Shown piece after piece: positions 26,318-35,877 of a DNA stretch of 64,000 bases. Position 1 is the first letter of the stretch. The number at the start of each line of letters is the position of its first letter. The notes beneath the pieces are model-generated. The model was not told the origin of the DNA and ran no database searches. It worked only from the letters and a program-made list of their open reading frames with translations. This stretch comes from Cytobacillus gottheilii (GTDB lineage Bacteria > Bacillota > Bacilli > Bacillales > Cytobacillaceae): positions 984,947 through 1,048,946 of the forward strand of contig NZ_LT800494.1 of assembly GCF_900166665.1 (NCBI RefSeq), written 5' to 3'. Made by a program: the position numbers and the translations under genes.

Positions 26318-26354
26318 AAAAGGCTGATTCAACAAGAGTTGAATCAGCCTTTTT
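26318..26354 (+). terminator. Terminator of dps
   Basis: AAAAGGCTGATTCAAC and GTTGAATCAGCCTTTTT form a perfect stem eight bases after the dps stop. Confidence 0.93.
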
Positions 26355-26384
26355 AGACCTCAAAGAAGTATACATTTAGAGAGT

Positions 26385-26645
26385 TTAGTTAAACAAGCTC
26401 GTTCCACCTGCACTGCGGACTCTGTTTTTCGTGGATCATAGAGCTGTATCTCCTCGTCGAGCTGCCCTGTGGAATTTCACCTTCTCCTCAATTGCCCACA
26501 GGAGTTGAGAGTCCTCCGCTCTATTTCACTCATGTTTGAAAAGAATTACTAAATAAAAACAAAAAACCGAGAGATAAGAAAGATTTACTTCCTAACCATT
26601 CGGTTCTATGTTCTATGGTCGTGTTAAAACGTATGTCTCAGCCAC
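26385..26645 (-). repeat. Degenerate, inverted relative of the 320-bp repeat
   Basis: Read on the minus strand it follows the same order as 19604-19923: a GGCTGAGACATA-like end, AACCGAATGG hairpin arm, T/A-rich stretch, ATGAGTGAAATAGAGCGGAGG, and a GC-rich core with ACTCCTGTGGGCA and CGACGAGGAG. The match is clear but more diverged. Possible remnants of the other end lie near 26735-26755. No gene is present. Confidence 0.65.
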
Positions 26646-26768
26646 ATTTCCATTTAATAAAAATCCTTTTTGGAAGGTTTTCTCAACATTCTCTTAAAAT
26701 TGCCAATCAAAACTCTAAGGAGTTTTGATTTAGTTTTGTTCCAGCTATTCTTTTCAGCTTTATGTAAA

Positions 26769-27026
26769 TCAATGTATATTGCGCTGATGCACAGGCAGTA
26801 CTCTTTTTTGCCCGTAGTCTTCACTTGCGAATTTTCCCTTTAAGCTCTCAATTAAATAAATCCCCATTAAATTGTTCAGCTCTTGGTTGTCTAGATCATG
26901 AATGATGCCAAGTAAATCTTCCCGATTCATTTCCTCCAGGAAAGCAAAGGCGAGCATGTCAATGTCTTCCTCATCTCCTGTGAGCTTATCACGGTAAAGC
27001 TCATACAGTTCATCTATTAGCTTCAT
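26769..27026 (-). CDS. Small acidic protein, possibly DUF6154 type (85 aa)
   Basis: Acidic helical protein starting MKLIDELYELYRDKLTGDEE, with NREDLLGIIHDLDNQELNNL and GIYLIESLKGKF. It resembles, from memory, the small Bacillus family DUF6154, function unknown. GGAGGTGAATAGAC precedes the ATG, a strong site. It is monocistronic, divergent from the next gene. Confidence 0.75.
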   Translation of the reverse strand: MKLIDELYELYRDKLTGDEEDIDMLAFAFLEEMNREDLLGIIHDLDNQELNNLMGIYLIESLKGKFASEDYGQKRVLPVHQRNIH

Positions 27027-27215
27027 GTCTATTCACCTCCGTTTCCTTTAATATGTTTTTACCCTTAAAAAGATTAATATATGCGCTTTTAAAGTGTAAG
27101 TCTTACGTTAGTATATGTATTAACTTTTCGTTTGATCGTATTTTTCAAATTATTTTCATGAAATGATGACCCGCGATTCATACTAAGAGAAAATGTTTGG
27201 ATAGGAGCGGTAAAA

Positions 27216-27539
27216 ATGATGGATGAAAAAAAGACATATTATATTGGATTGGCAAACGGTGAAATTTCGCAGAGCTCTACAAGCTCGCCCTGGGATTTTA
27301 AAATTGAGGCAAATGACGAAGAGATTATCACCCTCAGGGAATATTTTGATCAAAACTATTCTACTGAATGGCAAAACTTCTACCGGGCACATGTGCCATA
27401 TGTACAATACCATTATGATCAGGAAAATGATGCCTATGATTCAACATTACAGAAAATTTACGCCTTTATTTATAAACATGGAGATCATACGGCAAAAGAA
27501 CATATTGAAAGTATGGGGATTCTTCCGGAGCAGAAATGA
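27216..27539 (+). CDS. Conserved-looking hypothetical protein (107 aa)
   Basis: Soluble protein of 106-107 aa starting MDEKKTYYIGLANGEISQSS, rich in Tyr and acidic residues, with no membrane segment. Bacillus genomes often carry a protein of this size next to dps/ytkD, but I cannot name a function. GATAGGAGCGG precedes two ATG codons (27216 and 27219). Confidence 0.75.
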   Translation: MMDEKKTYYIGLANGEISQSSTSSPWDFKIEANDEEIITLREYFDQNYSTEWQNFYRAHVPYVQYHYDQENDAYDSTLQKIYAFIYKHGDHTAKEHIESMGILPEQK

Positions 27540-27550
27540 AGCGCAGGGCA

Positions 27551-27594
27551 ATAAAAAAGCCCCGGCATTCTCTAGGAATGCCGGGGCTTCGTTA
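27551..27594. terminator. Bidirectional terminator
   Basis: AGCCCCGGCATTC, loop TCTAG and GAATGCCGGGGCT. The better T run is on the minus strand, ending the lipoprotein gene; on the plus strand it follows the 107-aa gene. Confidence 0.9.
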
Positions 27595-27595
27595 T

Positions 27596-28456
27596 TTATA
27601 GTGCCATATCTACCGCTGAATCAAGAACTTCCTGCGGTACTGTAATGCTTTCAATATTATTGAAGTCTGTGTATTCGCCATTCACCGTTTGAACAACATT
27701 AACGGTATCGCCTTCAACGCCCATTTCCATATCCATCGTCATATTAAGAACATTTGGATAGAATGTTTCTTTATCAACTAGTATTTCATACTGTACGCTG
27801 TTGATGTTTAGTCCTTCGAATGCTTCTTCACCAGCACCAGCTGCCAACTCAGGCGGTAGATTTTCCATAGCTGTTTCTTTAATAAATTCGTTAAATTTAT
27901 CACCGCTGGCATCTAATTTTAAGATATAATTTTGATCATCCTGCTCAAATGTGAAATCATCCGCAAACTCCTGCAGATTATTCAATTCTGCTCCAGGGTT
28001 TGTTTGCTGATCAGATAACTGAAGAAGCTGATCAGACATCTCTTGAGGGAATTTCATCCATTGTGCACTTGCTGTGTCATAAATAAAAATCCCATCTTCA
28101 GTAAAATAGCTCTCTGTTTCCATTGATTCACCTGCAAGGCTCATCGTCATATTCTGATAAAACGCTAAAGGCTCAGCTGTTACATCCATACTAATATCAG
28201 AGTTTGTTTGCATGCTTTCTTCACCAAGACTAATATCCTGGACTAAATTCATATCAACACTAAAGCTTTTCAATTCTTCAGAAGCAGCTGCTGATTTCTC
28301 GAATACCTCTTCAAGCGTTAACTCAGAAACTTTTTCTTGATCTTGCTCTTGTTCCTGATCTTCACTGCCTACTGGGTCTGCTGTCTGCCCACAGCCTGCT
28401 AAAAACAGCATAAAGGCTGTGATAAAGCTAATAAGTATAAACGGCTTTTTATTCAA
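27596..28456 (-). CDS. Lipoprotein, LppX/DUF6612-like
   Basis: Secreted lipoprotein of about 286 aa. The N-terminus NKKPFILISFITAFMLFLAGC is a signal peptide with lipobox LAGC, followed by an acidic linker (QEQEQDQEKVSE) and a mature domain with repeated beta-strand segments, Met-rich, similar to the DUF6612 lipoproteins I know from Bacillus. The start is TTG at 28456, nine bases after AAAAGGAG; the longer frame starting MKKEK includes this binding site. The function is unknown. Confidence 0.85.
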   Translation of the reverse strand: MNKKPFILISFITAFMLFLAGCGQTADPVGSEDQEQEQDQEKVSELTLEEVFEKSAAASEELKSFSVDMNLVQDISLGEESMQTNSDISMDVTAEPLAFYQNMTMSLAGESMETESYFTEDGIFIYDTASAQWMKFPQEMSDQLLQLSDQQTNPGAELNNLQEFADDFTFEQDDQNYILKLDASGDKFNEFIKETAMENLPPELAAGAGEEAFEGLNINSVQYEILVDKETFYPNVLNMTMDMEMGVEGDTVNVVQTVNGEYTDFNNIESITVPQEVLDSAVDMAL

Positions 28457-28653
28457 TGAATACAACTCCTTTTCTTTTTTCAATTAAACTATACGATGTT
28501 TTTCCCAAAAAAGATTCAAAATTGTTAAAAATGTTCCATTTTTCCTATGTAGATATGAAATTATTTTTCTATTACCCAAGATGGATATGTATTAAGCACT
28601 AAATTTAAAATCGTGATAAAATAATTAAAAATTTAAGTAAAGTAGTGATTTTA

Positions 28654-29121
28654 ATGGTGCATTTTCAAGAAGAAAAGGGTGAGGTGCTGCGCTGGTCTTT
28701 TTCAAAAGGCAGTTTTCATCAGCCTGCATCCCATGTGTTAGTCATCACCATTTATAATAATCAATGGCTGCTGACAAAACATAAAGAAAGAGGCTTGGAG
28801 TTTCCCGGAGGTAAAGCAGAAAAGGGAGAAACCATTGAAGAAGCAGCGGTTAGAGAAGTATGGGAGGAGACGGGAGGAAGGATTGAAAACCTAATATTTC
28901 TTGGGGAATATGAACTCAATTTAAATGGAACTTCTTATGTAAAAGCAGTTTTTTTCGCTGAATTAGCGGATTTGTCCGTATTGGAATCTTACTTGGAAAC
29001 AAACGGTCCTGTGTTAATGGAGGGAGATATTCTTCAAAAACGATGGGAATCTCAGTTCAGTTTTATTATGCAGGATGATATTGTAGAAATTTTCCTAAAA
29101 AGATGGAATTCTCTGCAATGA
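28654..29121 (+). CDS. ytkD: Nudix hydrolase YtkD
   Basis: Nudix protein of 155 aa. The Nudix box GGKAEKGETIEEAAVREVWEETGG is intact (GX5EX7REUXEEXGU), preceded by GLEFPGGK. B. subtilis YtkD (MutTA) hydrolyses nucleoside triphosphates including 8-oxo-dGTP. The ATG at 28654 has no strong binding site; an upstream GTG (28645) and a following GTG (28657) are alternatives. Confidence 0.9.
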   Translation: MVHFQEEKGEVLRWSFSKGSFHQPASHVLVITIYNNQWLLTKHKERGLEFPGGKAEKGETIEEAAVREVWEETGGRIENLIFLGEYELNLNGTSYVKAVFFAELADLSVLESYLETNGPVLMEGDILQKRWESQFSFIMQDDIVEIFLKRWNSLQ

Positions 29122-29221
29122 TTAAGGATAATCCATTCTCATGATATGTAGAGGCCATTATCTCCAGCAGCCGGAATCGGTGCATGGAGAATGGCGGTCT
29201 CATCGGGTTATTGATACGTCA

Positions 29222-30028
29222 TCAGTTATTTCTAATCAGCTTTTTCTCAAGCAATTCGACAAGCTGGTACATAACGGTTGCTAAAACAGCAATAACAAGC
29301 AGTGCAAGCATGACTAACGTAAAATTAAATACTTGGAATCCGTAAATAATCATATATCCTAATCCTTTGGATGCAACAAGAAATTCTCCGACAATGACCC
29401 CAACCCATGATAATCCAACATTTACTTTCAACGTTGAAATAATGACAGGAAATGAGGATGGAAGAATAGCCTCTTTAAAGATTTGCTTTCTTGTACCTCC
29501 AAAGGTTTGCATAACCTTCACATAGTTTGGATCAACTTCTCTAAAGGCGGTATAGACAACAATGGTCGTGATGATAACTGAAATGATGGCACCCATGGCG
29601 ACAATGGATGTAAAGCTTGGTCCGAGTGCAACGATTAAAATAGGACCAAGCGCTACCTTAGGCATGGAATTTAAGATGACTAAATAAGGATCCAATATTT
29701 TTGAGAGCATCGGCGACCACCAGAGGATCGCTGCCAGCACAGTCCCTAGAAGTGTTCCTAAGATAAAGCCTAGTACTGTTTCTCCTAATGTATAGCTTAA
29801 ATCAGCCAAAAGGCTGCCGTCTGCCATTTTATCAAGGAATAATGCCCACACTTTTGACGGTGAACTGAAAATGAGCGGATCGATCCACTGCAGTTGACTC
29901 GCAAGCTCCCAAAGAGCGAAGAAAACGATGAAGATAACGATTTGATAGAAGCGGACCCATCGCTTTTCTTTTTTTAGGGATTGAATGTATTGCGAATGCA
30001 AAATTTTAGTATTCATCTTTTGTTCCAA
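29222..30028 (-). CDS. ytlD: ABC transporter permease (YtlD)
   Basis: Binding-protein-dependent permease of the SsuC/TauC/ThiX class, about 268 aa, six membrane segments, with the EAA loop [21 protein letters not shown] prefer the TTG at 30028 because GGAAGGAG lies nine or ten bases upstream; the ATG at 30016 is 22 bases from that site. The start overlaps the end of ytlC. The substrate is unknown; relatives carry sulfonates or thiamine precursors. Confidence 0.9.
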   Translation of the reverse strand: MEQKMNTKILHSQYIQSLKKEKRWVRFYQIVIFIVFFALWELASQLQWIDPLIFSSPSKVWALFLDKMADGSLLADLSYTLGETVLGFILGTLLGTVLAAILWWSPMLSKILDPYLVILNSMPKVALGPILIVALGPSFTSIVAMGAIISVIITTIVVYTAFREVDPNYVKVMQTFGGTRKQIFKEAILPSSFPVIISTLKVNVGLSWVGVIVGEFLVASKGLGYMIIYGFQVFNFTLVMLALLVIAVLATVMYQLVELLEKKLIRNN

Positions 30029-30785
30029 GGGATTCCAGCTCCTTCCATATCGTTTGGAAAATATCAGAATAAGCTGCATGATTCCGAGCCTCAAATGGGG
30101 TGCTATCTCTTAGTTCTTTTGGTATTATGAATGTTTTATGAATTTGCCCTGGTCCTGCAGAGAATAGGAATACACGGTCACTCATCGCAATCGCTTCTCC
30201 TATATCATGTGTGACTAAAATAGCTGTCTTTTTAAATGATTTTAGCGTGTTGGATACGAGATCCTCGAGCTTAAGTTTTGTCTGATAATCGAGTGCAGAA
30301 AAGGGTTCATCCAGCATAAGCAGTTTTGGCTCCGTTGCAAGTGTACGTACTAATGCTGCTCTTTGCCGCATGCCTCCTGATAATTGCTTCGGGAATTGTG
30401 ACTGTACTCCTACAAGGCCCATTTCTTCAAGTAAACGAATGGTCGTTTCTCTGTTTTCTTCATTCAAGCGACCCGCAACCTTTAAACCAAGTAAAATATT
30501 TTCTTCAATTGTTTTCCAAGGAAAAAGATAGTCCTGCTGCAGCATATAGCCAATATCGTGCTGAAGAGACTGTACAGGCTGATTCTTCAGTGTTACATCT
30601 CCTTCCGTTGGAGATAGCAGTCCGGCGATGATTGAAAGCAACGTCGTTTTCCCGCATCCGCTTGGGCCAAGAAAGGAAACAAATTCCCCTTCTTCAACCA
30701 TAAGCGAAACATCGGAGAGGGCCGTAACTGCACTGGTCTTTGTAAAATAGGTGTGATGTATTCGATCAATTTTTAAGAAATCCAT
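30006..30785 (-). CDS. ytlC: ABC transporter ATP-binding protein (YtlC)
   Basis: Nitrate/sulfonate/taurine-type ATPase of 259 aa. Walker A is GPSGCGKTT, the signature LSGGMRQR, Walker [13 protein letters not shown] and the H-loop LVTHD. Two adjacent ATG codons follow AGAGGAGG; the second (30785) has the better spacing. Separated from ytlA by 158 bp that are partly filled by a repeat, but probably part of the same importer. Confidence 0.93.
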   Translation of the reverse strand: MDFLKIDRIHHTYFTKTSAVTALSDVSLMVEEGEFVSFLGPSGCGKTTLLSIIAGLLSPTEGDVTLKNQPVQSLQHDIGYMLQQDYLFPWKTIEENILLGLKVAGRLNEENRETTIRLLEEMGLVGVQSQFPKQLSGGMRQRAALVRTLATEPKLLMLDEPFSALDYQTKLKLEDLVSNTLKSFKKTAILVTHDIGEAIAMSDRVFLFSAGPGQIHKTFIIPKELRDSTPFEARNHAAYSDIFQTIWKELESLGTKDEY

Positions 30786-30836
30786 CATCGGCCTCCTCTT
30801 TTTCTAAAATGTTATAGCCTTCTATTAAATTGTTTT

Positions 30837-30943
30837 ATGCTTGTCGCGGCTGGGCAAGCCGCCTCCGCTTTTCTCGGTCTAGCTCCGGCGGCTAGCCGCT
30901 CGAGGTCATAAGTCGTTCCTGGGCAAGCCGCCTCCGCTTTTCT
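30837..30943. repeat. GC-rich Bacillaceae repeat between ytlA and ytlC
   Basis: The 23-base block from GGGCAAGCCGCC to GCTTTTCT occurs twice (30852-30874 and 30921-30943), around a palindromic core GGTCTAGCTCCGGCGGCTAG...CTCGAGGTCATAAG. It belongs to the same family as 62550-62802. Its last base overlaps the first base of the ytlA stop codon. Confidence 0.75.
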
Positions 30944-31938
30944 TATTCCATTACACTTTCTGCGAATTCGGTGTTAACAAGTTCTTCATAATCAATTCTT
31001 TTTGGAAGTTCTCCTGCTTCGTCCATAATATTTTGCAGGTTATCCCATTCTTCTGCATCAAGGATTGGATCTGTTGCAAAGGAACCCTGACTTTTATAGC
31101 GATCGACTGCCATTTCAATAATTTCGGTATCTGTATCCTCAAAGTAGCCGCTAATGGCTTCAGCTGTTTCTTTTGCGCTGTGCGAATCTACCCATTGCTG
31201 TGCTTTATAGATTGCTCTTGTAAATTTCTCAACGGTTTCGTTGTTCTCTTCCATAAAACTGTCTTTTGTCATAAAAGTCGTGTAAGGCAAATGTCCTGAT
31301 TCAACCCCAAACGAAGCGACAATGTGGCCGATCCCTTCTTTTTCAAATACACTTGCAGTTGGCTCAAATAATTGAACAAATTCTCCTGTTCCTGAAGAAA
31401 AGGATGGTGCAATGTTTGCAAAGTCAATATTTTGGATAAGGTTTAAATCATTGTGTGGATCAATTCCATGCTTTTTTAATGTGAATTCACCAGCCATTTG
31501 CGGCATACCGCCTTTACGCTGGCCAAGGAATGTGCTGCCTTCTAACATCTCCCATGAGAAATTATCAATCTTTTCACGGGAAACTAAAAAAGTTCCGTCT
31601 GTTTGAGTGAGCTGCGCAAAATTAATGACCGGATCATTTGCTCCCTGAGCTGCAACGTAAATAGAAGTTTCAGAACCAACAAGTGCAACATCGATACTAT
31701 CGGAGAGCAAAGCAGTCATTGTTTTATCTCCGCCTGCTGTTGTGGTAAGCTCGATATCAAGCCCCTCTTCTTCAAAAAAGCCTTTTTCAATGGCGACATA
31801 TTGAGGTGCATAAAAAATGGAGCGCGTAACCTCGCCAATTTTCACTTTTTGCAGATCACTGCTTCCGCAGGCTGCCAGTGGAATAATAAGTACAAAAATA
31901 AGCAAAATAGAGAAACTGATTTTTAGAGATTTTTTCAT
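30943..31938 (-). CDS. ytlA: ABC transporter substrate-binding lipoprotein (YtlA)
   Basis: NMT1/SsuA-type binding protein of 331 aa. Signal peptide with lipobox LAAC, then KIGEVTRSIFYAPQYVAIEKGFFEEEGLDIEL, the usual first strand and helix of this family. AAAGGAGG lies ten bases before the ATG. The substrate is not determined: homologues bind aromatic sulfonates, taurine or hydroxymethylpyrimidine precursors. No riboswitch is visible in the 124 bp upstream. Confidence 0.9.
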   Translation of the reverse strand: MKKSLKISFSILLIFVLIIPLAACGSSDLQKVKIGEVTRSIFYAPQYVAIEKGFFEEEGLDIELTTTAGGDKTMTALLSDSIDVALVGSETSIYVAAQGANDPVINFAQLTQTDGTFLVSREKIDNFSWEMLEGSTFLGQRKGGMPQMAGEFTLKKHGIDPHNDLNLIQNIDFANIAPSFSSGTGEFVQLFEPTASVFEKEGIGHIVASFGVESGHLPYTTFMTKDSFMEENNETVEKFTRAIYKAQQWVDSHSAKETAEAISGYFEDTDTEIIEMAVDRYKSQGSFATDPILDAEEWDNLQNIMDEAGELPKRIDYEELVNTEFAESVME

Positions 31939-32062
31939 AAGTAAATAATCCTCCTTTACAAACTAACTTGGTGTAAATGCCTAAAATATCGTATGAATAA
32001 GGGCGGAATGTGTGAATGCCTATAAAAGAAAAATTATTTGTTATCTGACGGAGCTGATTTAG

Positions 32063-32842
32063 ATGAAACATTTACATTCTAAAATTCGTTTTCCATCTCC
32101 GCATCCAGAAGTCGATCTCTTTCTCGTCAGTTATTATGGTGATGGGCTGCTGATGAAGGGTTTGTTGGCAGTGCCTAAAGGAGATGGGCAGTATGAAGGA
32201 TTTCTTTATTTAAGAGGTGGAATTAAAAGTGTAGGAAAGGTAAGACCAGCACGGATTACCCAATTTGCCTCAGAGGGCTTCATCATCTTTGCCCCTTTTT
32301 ATAGAGGTAATCAAGGCGGTGAAGGGAATGAAGATTTTGCTGGAGAAGATAGAGGAGATGCGTTTGCAGCTTTTGAATTACTAGAATCTCATCCACTCGT
32401 TAAGAATGTGCATGTCTTTGGATTTTCCAGAGGTGGAGTGATGGCGCTATTAACGGCTATTCATTTTCCACAGACTGCCTCTGTTGTCACCTGGGGCGGT
32501 GTAAGTGATATGTCACTGACATATGTGGAACGAAAGGATCTCCGCAGAATGATGAAGAGGGTGATTGGCGGAACACCTGTGAAATTTCCTGATGAATACC
32601 GTTTTCGAACTCCTTTATATGAGTTGGAGAAAGTGTCAGCACCTATTTTAATCATCCACGGAGTCAAGGATCAAAATGTATCCATTGAACACTCATATAG
32701 GCTTGAAAAACGGTTAAATGAGCTTCAGAAATCAAATGAAAGCTGGTATTTTGAAGACTATACGCATTATTTCCCTCCGGTAATGAATAGAAAAATAGTC
32801 CGCGACTTAACTGCCTGGATGAAAAAACAAACCCAGCCATGA
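32063..32842 (+). CDS. ytmA: Alpha/beta hydrolase, S9-type (YtmA)
   Basis: Prolyl-oligopeptidase-like hydrolase of 259 aa. The nucleophile elbow is VFGFSRGGVMAL, the catalytic Asp is in HGVKDQNVSIEHS and the His in FEDYTHYFPP. Length and neighbours match B. subtilis YtmA. The substrate is unknown. Confidence 0.88.
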   Translation: MKHLHSKIRFPSPHPEVDLFLVSYYGDGLLMKGLLAVPKGDGQYEGFLYLRGGIKSVGKVRPARITQFASEGFIIFAPFYRGNQGGEGNEDFAGEDRGDAFAAFELLESHPLVKNVHVFGFSRGGVMALLTAIHFPQTASVVTWGGVSDMSLTYVERKDLRRMMKRVIGGTPVKFPDEYRFRTPLYELEKVSAPILIIHGVKDQNVSIEHSYRLEKRLNELQKSNESWYFEDYTHYFPPVMNRKIVRDLTAWMKKQTQP

Positions 32843-32882
32843 TAAAATAAGGTGAATCAGTAATCTTGAAGGAGCGAAATCA

Positions 32883-33125
32883 ATGGGAATGCCATTAGAG
32901 TTAAATACAATGATTGTGACAAAAGGGAAAGAAAAAAGATTGGATGAAAATAATTTTAAGCTGACGAAAGACGGCTATCGCCTTTATCCGCTAGACATCC
33001 CTCTTGAAGTAAAGAAGACAAAAGACGGTGAACTGAGCGGAACAGGAATCATCCAAACATTGACACTTGAAAATAATCAAACAACGATTACCTACAAACT
33101 GGTTGCCTTAAAAAGCACTAACTAA
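32883..33125 (+). CDS. ytmB: YtmB, DUF2584 family (80 aa)
   Basis: Small protein starting MGMPLELNTMIVTKGKEKRL with a beta-rich pattern; it matches Bacillus YtmB of unknown function and follows ytmA as in B. subtilis. GAAGGAGCG precedes the ATG. A strong terminator follows. Confidence 0.88.
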   Translation: MGMPLELNTMIVTKGKEKRLDENNFKLTKDGYRLYPLDIPLEVKKTKDGELSGTGIIQTLTLENNQTTITYKLVALKSTN

Positions 33126-33162
33126 AAAACACCCCCAATCTTTTAATGGATTGGGGGTGTTT
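33124..33162. terminator. Terminator of ytmAB
   Basis: AAAAACACCCCCAATC and GATTGGGGGTGTTTT form a long stem. Runs on both sides may also serve pckA, 80 bp away on the opposite strand. Confidence 0.9.
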
Positions 33163-33244
33163 TCTTTACTCTTTCAAGAGAGAGTATATTAGCAGAATTG
33201 AAGAAAATTCGGCGGCTAATAAGCTTGCCAATTGGCTAGTTTCT

Positions 33245-34831
33245 TTATACAGCCGGTCCGCCTTTTTCAATAATGTCATTAGCTACATTATCAAACTTTT
33301 TAAAGTTATCACGGAATTTGGCTGCAAGTTCTTTTGCTTTTTTATAATAGGCCTCTTGGTCAGCCCACGTTTTATGAGGCTGAAGTACTTCATCAGGAAC
33401 GCCGGTTACATGAAGCGGAACGTCCAAGCCAAAGATTTCATTCTTGATGGTTTCAACGTTGTTTAATTCGCCTTCCAAGGCTGCTTCAACCATTGCTCTG
33501 GTATATGCGAGTTTCATGCGGCTTCCAGTACCGTATTCTCCGCCAGTCCATCCTGTATTGACCAAATAAACCTTTGTATTATGTTCATCCATTTTTTTGC
33601 CGAGCATTTCAGCGTATTGTATTGCAGGCAGCGGCAGGAATGGCGAACCGAAGCATGTAGAGAATGTAGCTTGCGGTGACGTAACTCCCCGCTCTGTGCC
33701 AGCCAGCTTGGACGTATAGCCGCTCAAGAAATGATACATAGCCTGTTCTTTTGAAAGCTTAGAAATAGGAGGCAGTACGCCAAATGCATCAGCCGTCAGG
33801 AAGATAATTGTATTTGGATGCCCTGCGACACTTGGATCAACAATATTATTAATTGCCTGCAATTGATAGGCAGCCCTAGTATTCTCTGTCAGCGTGTTAT
33901 CATCATAATCAGCGATTCTAGTTTCATGATCTAGCGCAACATTTTCCAGGACAGCTCCAAAACGAATGGCATTAAAAATCTGAGGTTCTTTTTCAGCTGC
34001 GAGATTAATGCATTTCGCATAGCAGCCGCCTTCAATATTAAATACGCCATTTGGTGACCAGCCGTGCTCATCATCTCCAATTAAACGGCGATTGTTATCA
34101 GCTGATAAGGTTGTTTTTCCAGTTCCGGATAATCCAAAAAATAAAGCAACATCGCCTTCTCTTCCGACATTGGCTGAGCAGTGCATTGGGAGGATCCCGT
34201 TTTCAGGAAGAATATAGTTCATAACCGAAAAAATTGATTTTTTCATCTCTCCAGCATATTCTGTACCGCCAATTAGCACTGTGCGTCGTTCAAAAGAAAT
34301 AATGATAAAAGTTTCGGATGCTGTTCCGTCAATTTCAGGATCCGCTTTAAAGTTTGGTGCTGAAATAACAGTAAATTCAGACTTATGACCCGGCAATTCA
34401 TCAGCCGACGGACGGATAAAAAGCTGATGTGCAAACAAGTTATGCCAAGCATATTCATTGATTACTTGAATGGGAAGGCGATGTTTTGAATCTGCACCAG
34501 CATATCCTTTAAAAACAAAAACTTCATCTTGATTCTTTAAATAGGACAGGACCTTATCATATAAACGGGAAAATGCTTCTTCAGAAATTGGCTGATTTAC
34601 AGGGCCCCAATCAATTTTACCGATTGTAGAAGGTTCTTCAACAATGTACTTATCTTTTGGAGAGCGTCCCGTATATGTCCCGGTAGTGGCACGAACAGCA
34701 CCAGTAGAGGTTAACACACCTTCGCCTCTCTTTAATACTTTTTCAACAAGCTGTGGGACAGAAAGCTGTGTGTGAATATGTTCGGAATTTAATAATTGTG
34801 ATAATCCGTTCGACAGGCTAACAGAGTTCAT
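33245..34831 (-). CDS. pckA: Phosphoenolpyruvate carboxykinase (ATP)
   Basis: ATP-type PEPCK of 528 aa, converting oxaloacetate to PEP at the start of gluconeogenesis. The kinase loop [14 protein letters not shown], the RFGAVLENV segment, and the substrate motif [15 protein letters not shown] are intact. AAGGAAGG lies upstream of the ATG. A CcpN-like site covers its promoter. As in B. subtilis it is near metK. Confidence 0.97.
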   Translation of the reverse strand: MNSVSLSNGLSQLLNSEHIHTQLSVPQLVEKVLKRGEGVLTSTGAVRATTGTYTGRSPKDKYIVEEPSTIGKIDWGPVNQPISEEAFSRLYDKVLSYLKNQDEVFVFKGYAGADSKHRLPIQVINEYAWHNLFAHQLFIRPSADELPGHKSEFTVISAPNFKADPEIDGTASETFIIISFERRTVLIGGTEYAGEMKKSIFSVMNYILPENGILPMHCSANVGREGDVALFFGLSGTGKTTLSADNNRRLIGDDEHGWSPNGVFNIEGGCYAKCINLAAEKEPQIFNAIRFGAVLENVALDHETRIADYDDNTLTENTRAAYQLQAINNIVDPSVAGHPNTIIFLTADAFGVLPPISKLSKEQAMYHFLSGYTSKLAGTERGVTSPQATFSTCFGSPFLPLPAIQYAEMLGKKMDEHNTKVYLVNTGWTGGEYGTGSRMKLAYTRAMVEAALEGELNNVETIKNEIFGLDVPLHVTGVPDEVLQPHKTWADQEAYYKKAKELAAKFRDNFKKFDNVANDIIEKGGPAV

Positions 34832-34898
34832 CTGATGAATACCTTCCTTTTTTTAGAATTAGTAGTACAATTTATGAAAGTGATTACATCTCTCGAAT

Positions 34899-34926
34899 AG
34901 TATAACACATTTATATGAATAGTCTA
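34899..34926 (-). promoter_or_regulatory. pckA promoter with overlapping CcpN-like operator
   Basis: On the minus strand TAGACT (34926-34921), 16 bp, and TATACT (34904-34899) form a sigma-A-like promoter. TGTGTTATACT (34909-34899) fits the CcpN consensus TRTGHYATAYW at every position and covers the -10 box. CcpN represses pckA and gapB under glycolytic conditions in B. subtilis. A near-cre sequence with one mismatch (34874-34888) lies downstream. Confidence 0.65.
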
Positions 34927-35043
34927 TACTATTTGTGTGTGTTGTGAAAAAGAAATTCATAAAATGTGCAACCTCCTAAAGCATTTTTACATATTTACTA
35001 AAGGAATGTTAAAATAAAGAAAAGTACGAAATGAGCTGATTAA

Positions 35044-35418
35044 ATGAAGATGACCGTTTTATATGATGGAACTTGTTCATTATGCAAGGAGTCGAAACGT
35101 GTATTCGAAAAGCTCGATTGGCGAGGCAAGGCAGCTTGGATGTCTCTTCAGGAATATGAAAAAATCTCTGATGGAACACATTTTAATAAAAAGGAATTAC
35201 GTAAAGAAATTCATCTGATCACAAGCAATGGTAAAGTTGTAAAAGGATATTATGCTGTAAGACTAATAATGCTTCAGTGCCCGCCTGTTTTTGTGCTCGG
35301 CTTACTGATGTATCTCCCGCTTGTGCCCCTAATTGGCAACCCCATTTATAAATGGGTTGCTAAAAATAGACACAAGTTCTTTAGAAGGAAATGTGATGAT
35401 GGAAGCTGTGCTTTGTAA
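35044..35418 (+). CDS. DCC-family thiol-disulfide oxidoreductase-like protein (DUF393)
   Basis: Protein of 124 aa starting with VLYDGTCSLCKESKRVFEKLDW; the DxxCxxC motif defines the DCC (DUF393) family. A hydrophobic stretch (VFVLGLLMYLPLVPLIGNP) may contact the membrane, and the C-terminus is Cys-containing (CDDGSCAL). The binding site before the ATG is weak. Physiological function unknown. Confidence 0.85.
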   Translation: MKMTVLYDGTCSLCKESKRVFEKLDWRGKAAWMSLQEYEKISDGTHFNKKELRKEIHLITSNGKVVKGYYAVRLIMLQCPPVFVLGLLMYLPLVPLIGNPIYKWVAKNRHKFFRRKCDDGSCAL

Positions 35419-35468
35419 TAAATCCGAGTGGTTTAATGAGGAATTTACAATTAGTTTAGAAAAATAAA

Positions 35469-35498
35469 TTGACATCCTTTAGACTTGTACGCTAATAT
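35469..35498 (+). promoter_or_regulatory. Sigma-A promoter of the metK leader
   Basis: A perfect -35 TTGACA (35469-35474), 18-bp spacer, and -10 TAATAT (35493-35498), ending about 20 bases before the riboswitch. Confidence 0.8.
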
Positions 35499-35517
35499 TT
35501 ACAGTTGAACGGATACT

Positions 35518-35633
35518 CTCTTATCCCGAGCTGGTGGAGGGACAGGCCCTATGAAACCCAGCAACCTGCTTATTTTTTTTATAAGGCAAAGGTGCTAACC
35601 TGAAGCAAGGATCCAGTCCTTGAACGATAAGAG
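35518..35633 (+). promoter_or_regulatory. SAM-I (S-box) riboswitch
   Basis: P1 is CTCTTATC/GATAAGAG. The core contains GAGCTGGTGGAGGGACAGGCCC, here read as the usual S-box P2 and loop, followed by TGAAACCCAGCAACC and AAAGGTGCTAACCTG. SAM binding should favour the downstream terminator and so reduce metK expression. Confidence 0.95.
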
Positions 35634-35659
35634 TGAAAGGCGCGAATCGATTTGCTTTC

Positions 35660-35687
35660 AACCTTTTCACTTGTGAGAAGGTTTTTT
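35660..35687 (+). terminator. S-box terminator (regulated)
   Basis: AACCTTTTCAC, loop TT, GTGAGAAGGTT and a T run: an 11-bp stem with one G-U. The preceding GAAAGG... TTTCAACC sequence can compete as antiterminator. Confidence 0.92.
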
Positions 35688-35877
35688 ATTTTGCAGTCAG
35701 ACGCTTTTTATGGCGGCAGAATCAAGCGGAATGTACTTTTTGTTACCGCTGAATTTCGACCAATTATAATAAAATCGCCATGTTTATTTCATACTACTAA
35801 GGGAATGAGTTCCGTATCAATTTAAGATTCATTGTCATACAATAATCTTGCCAATTTGAAGTTAGGGAGGAACCCAG

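Noticed and set aside
31939..32062. TPP or other riboswitch upstream of the ytlA importer
   Set aside because: The region is short and lacks the conserved THI-box or S-box core sequences; I saw no such core.
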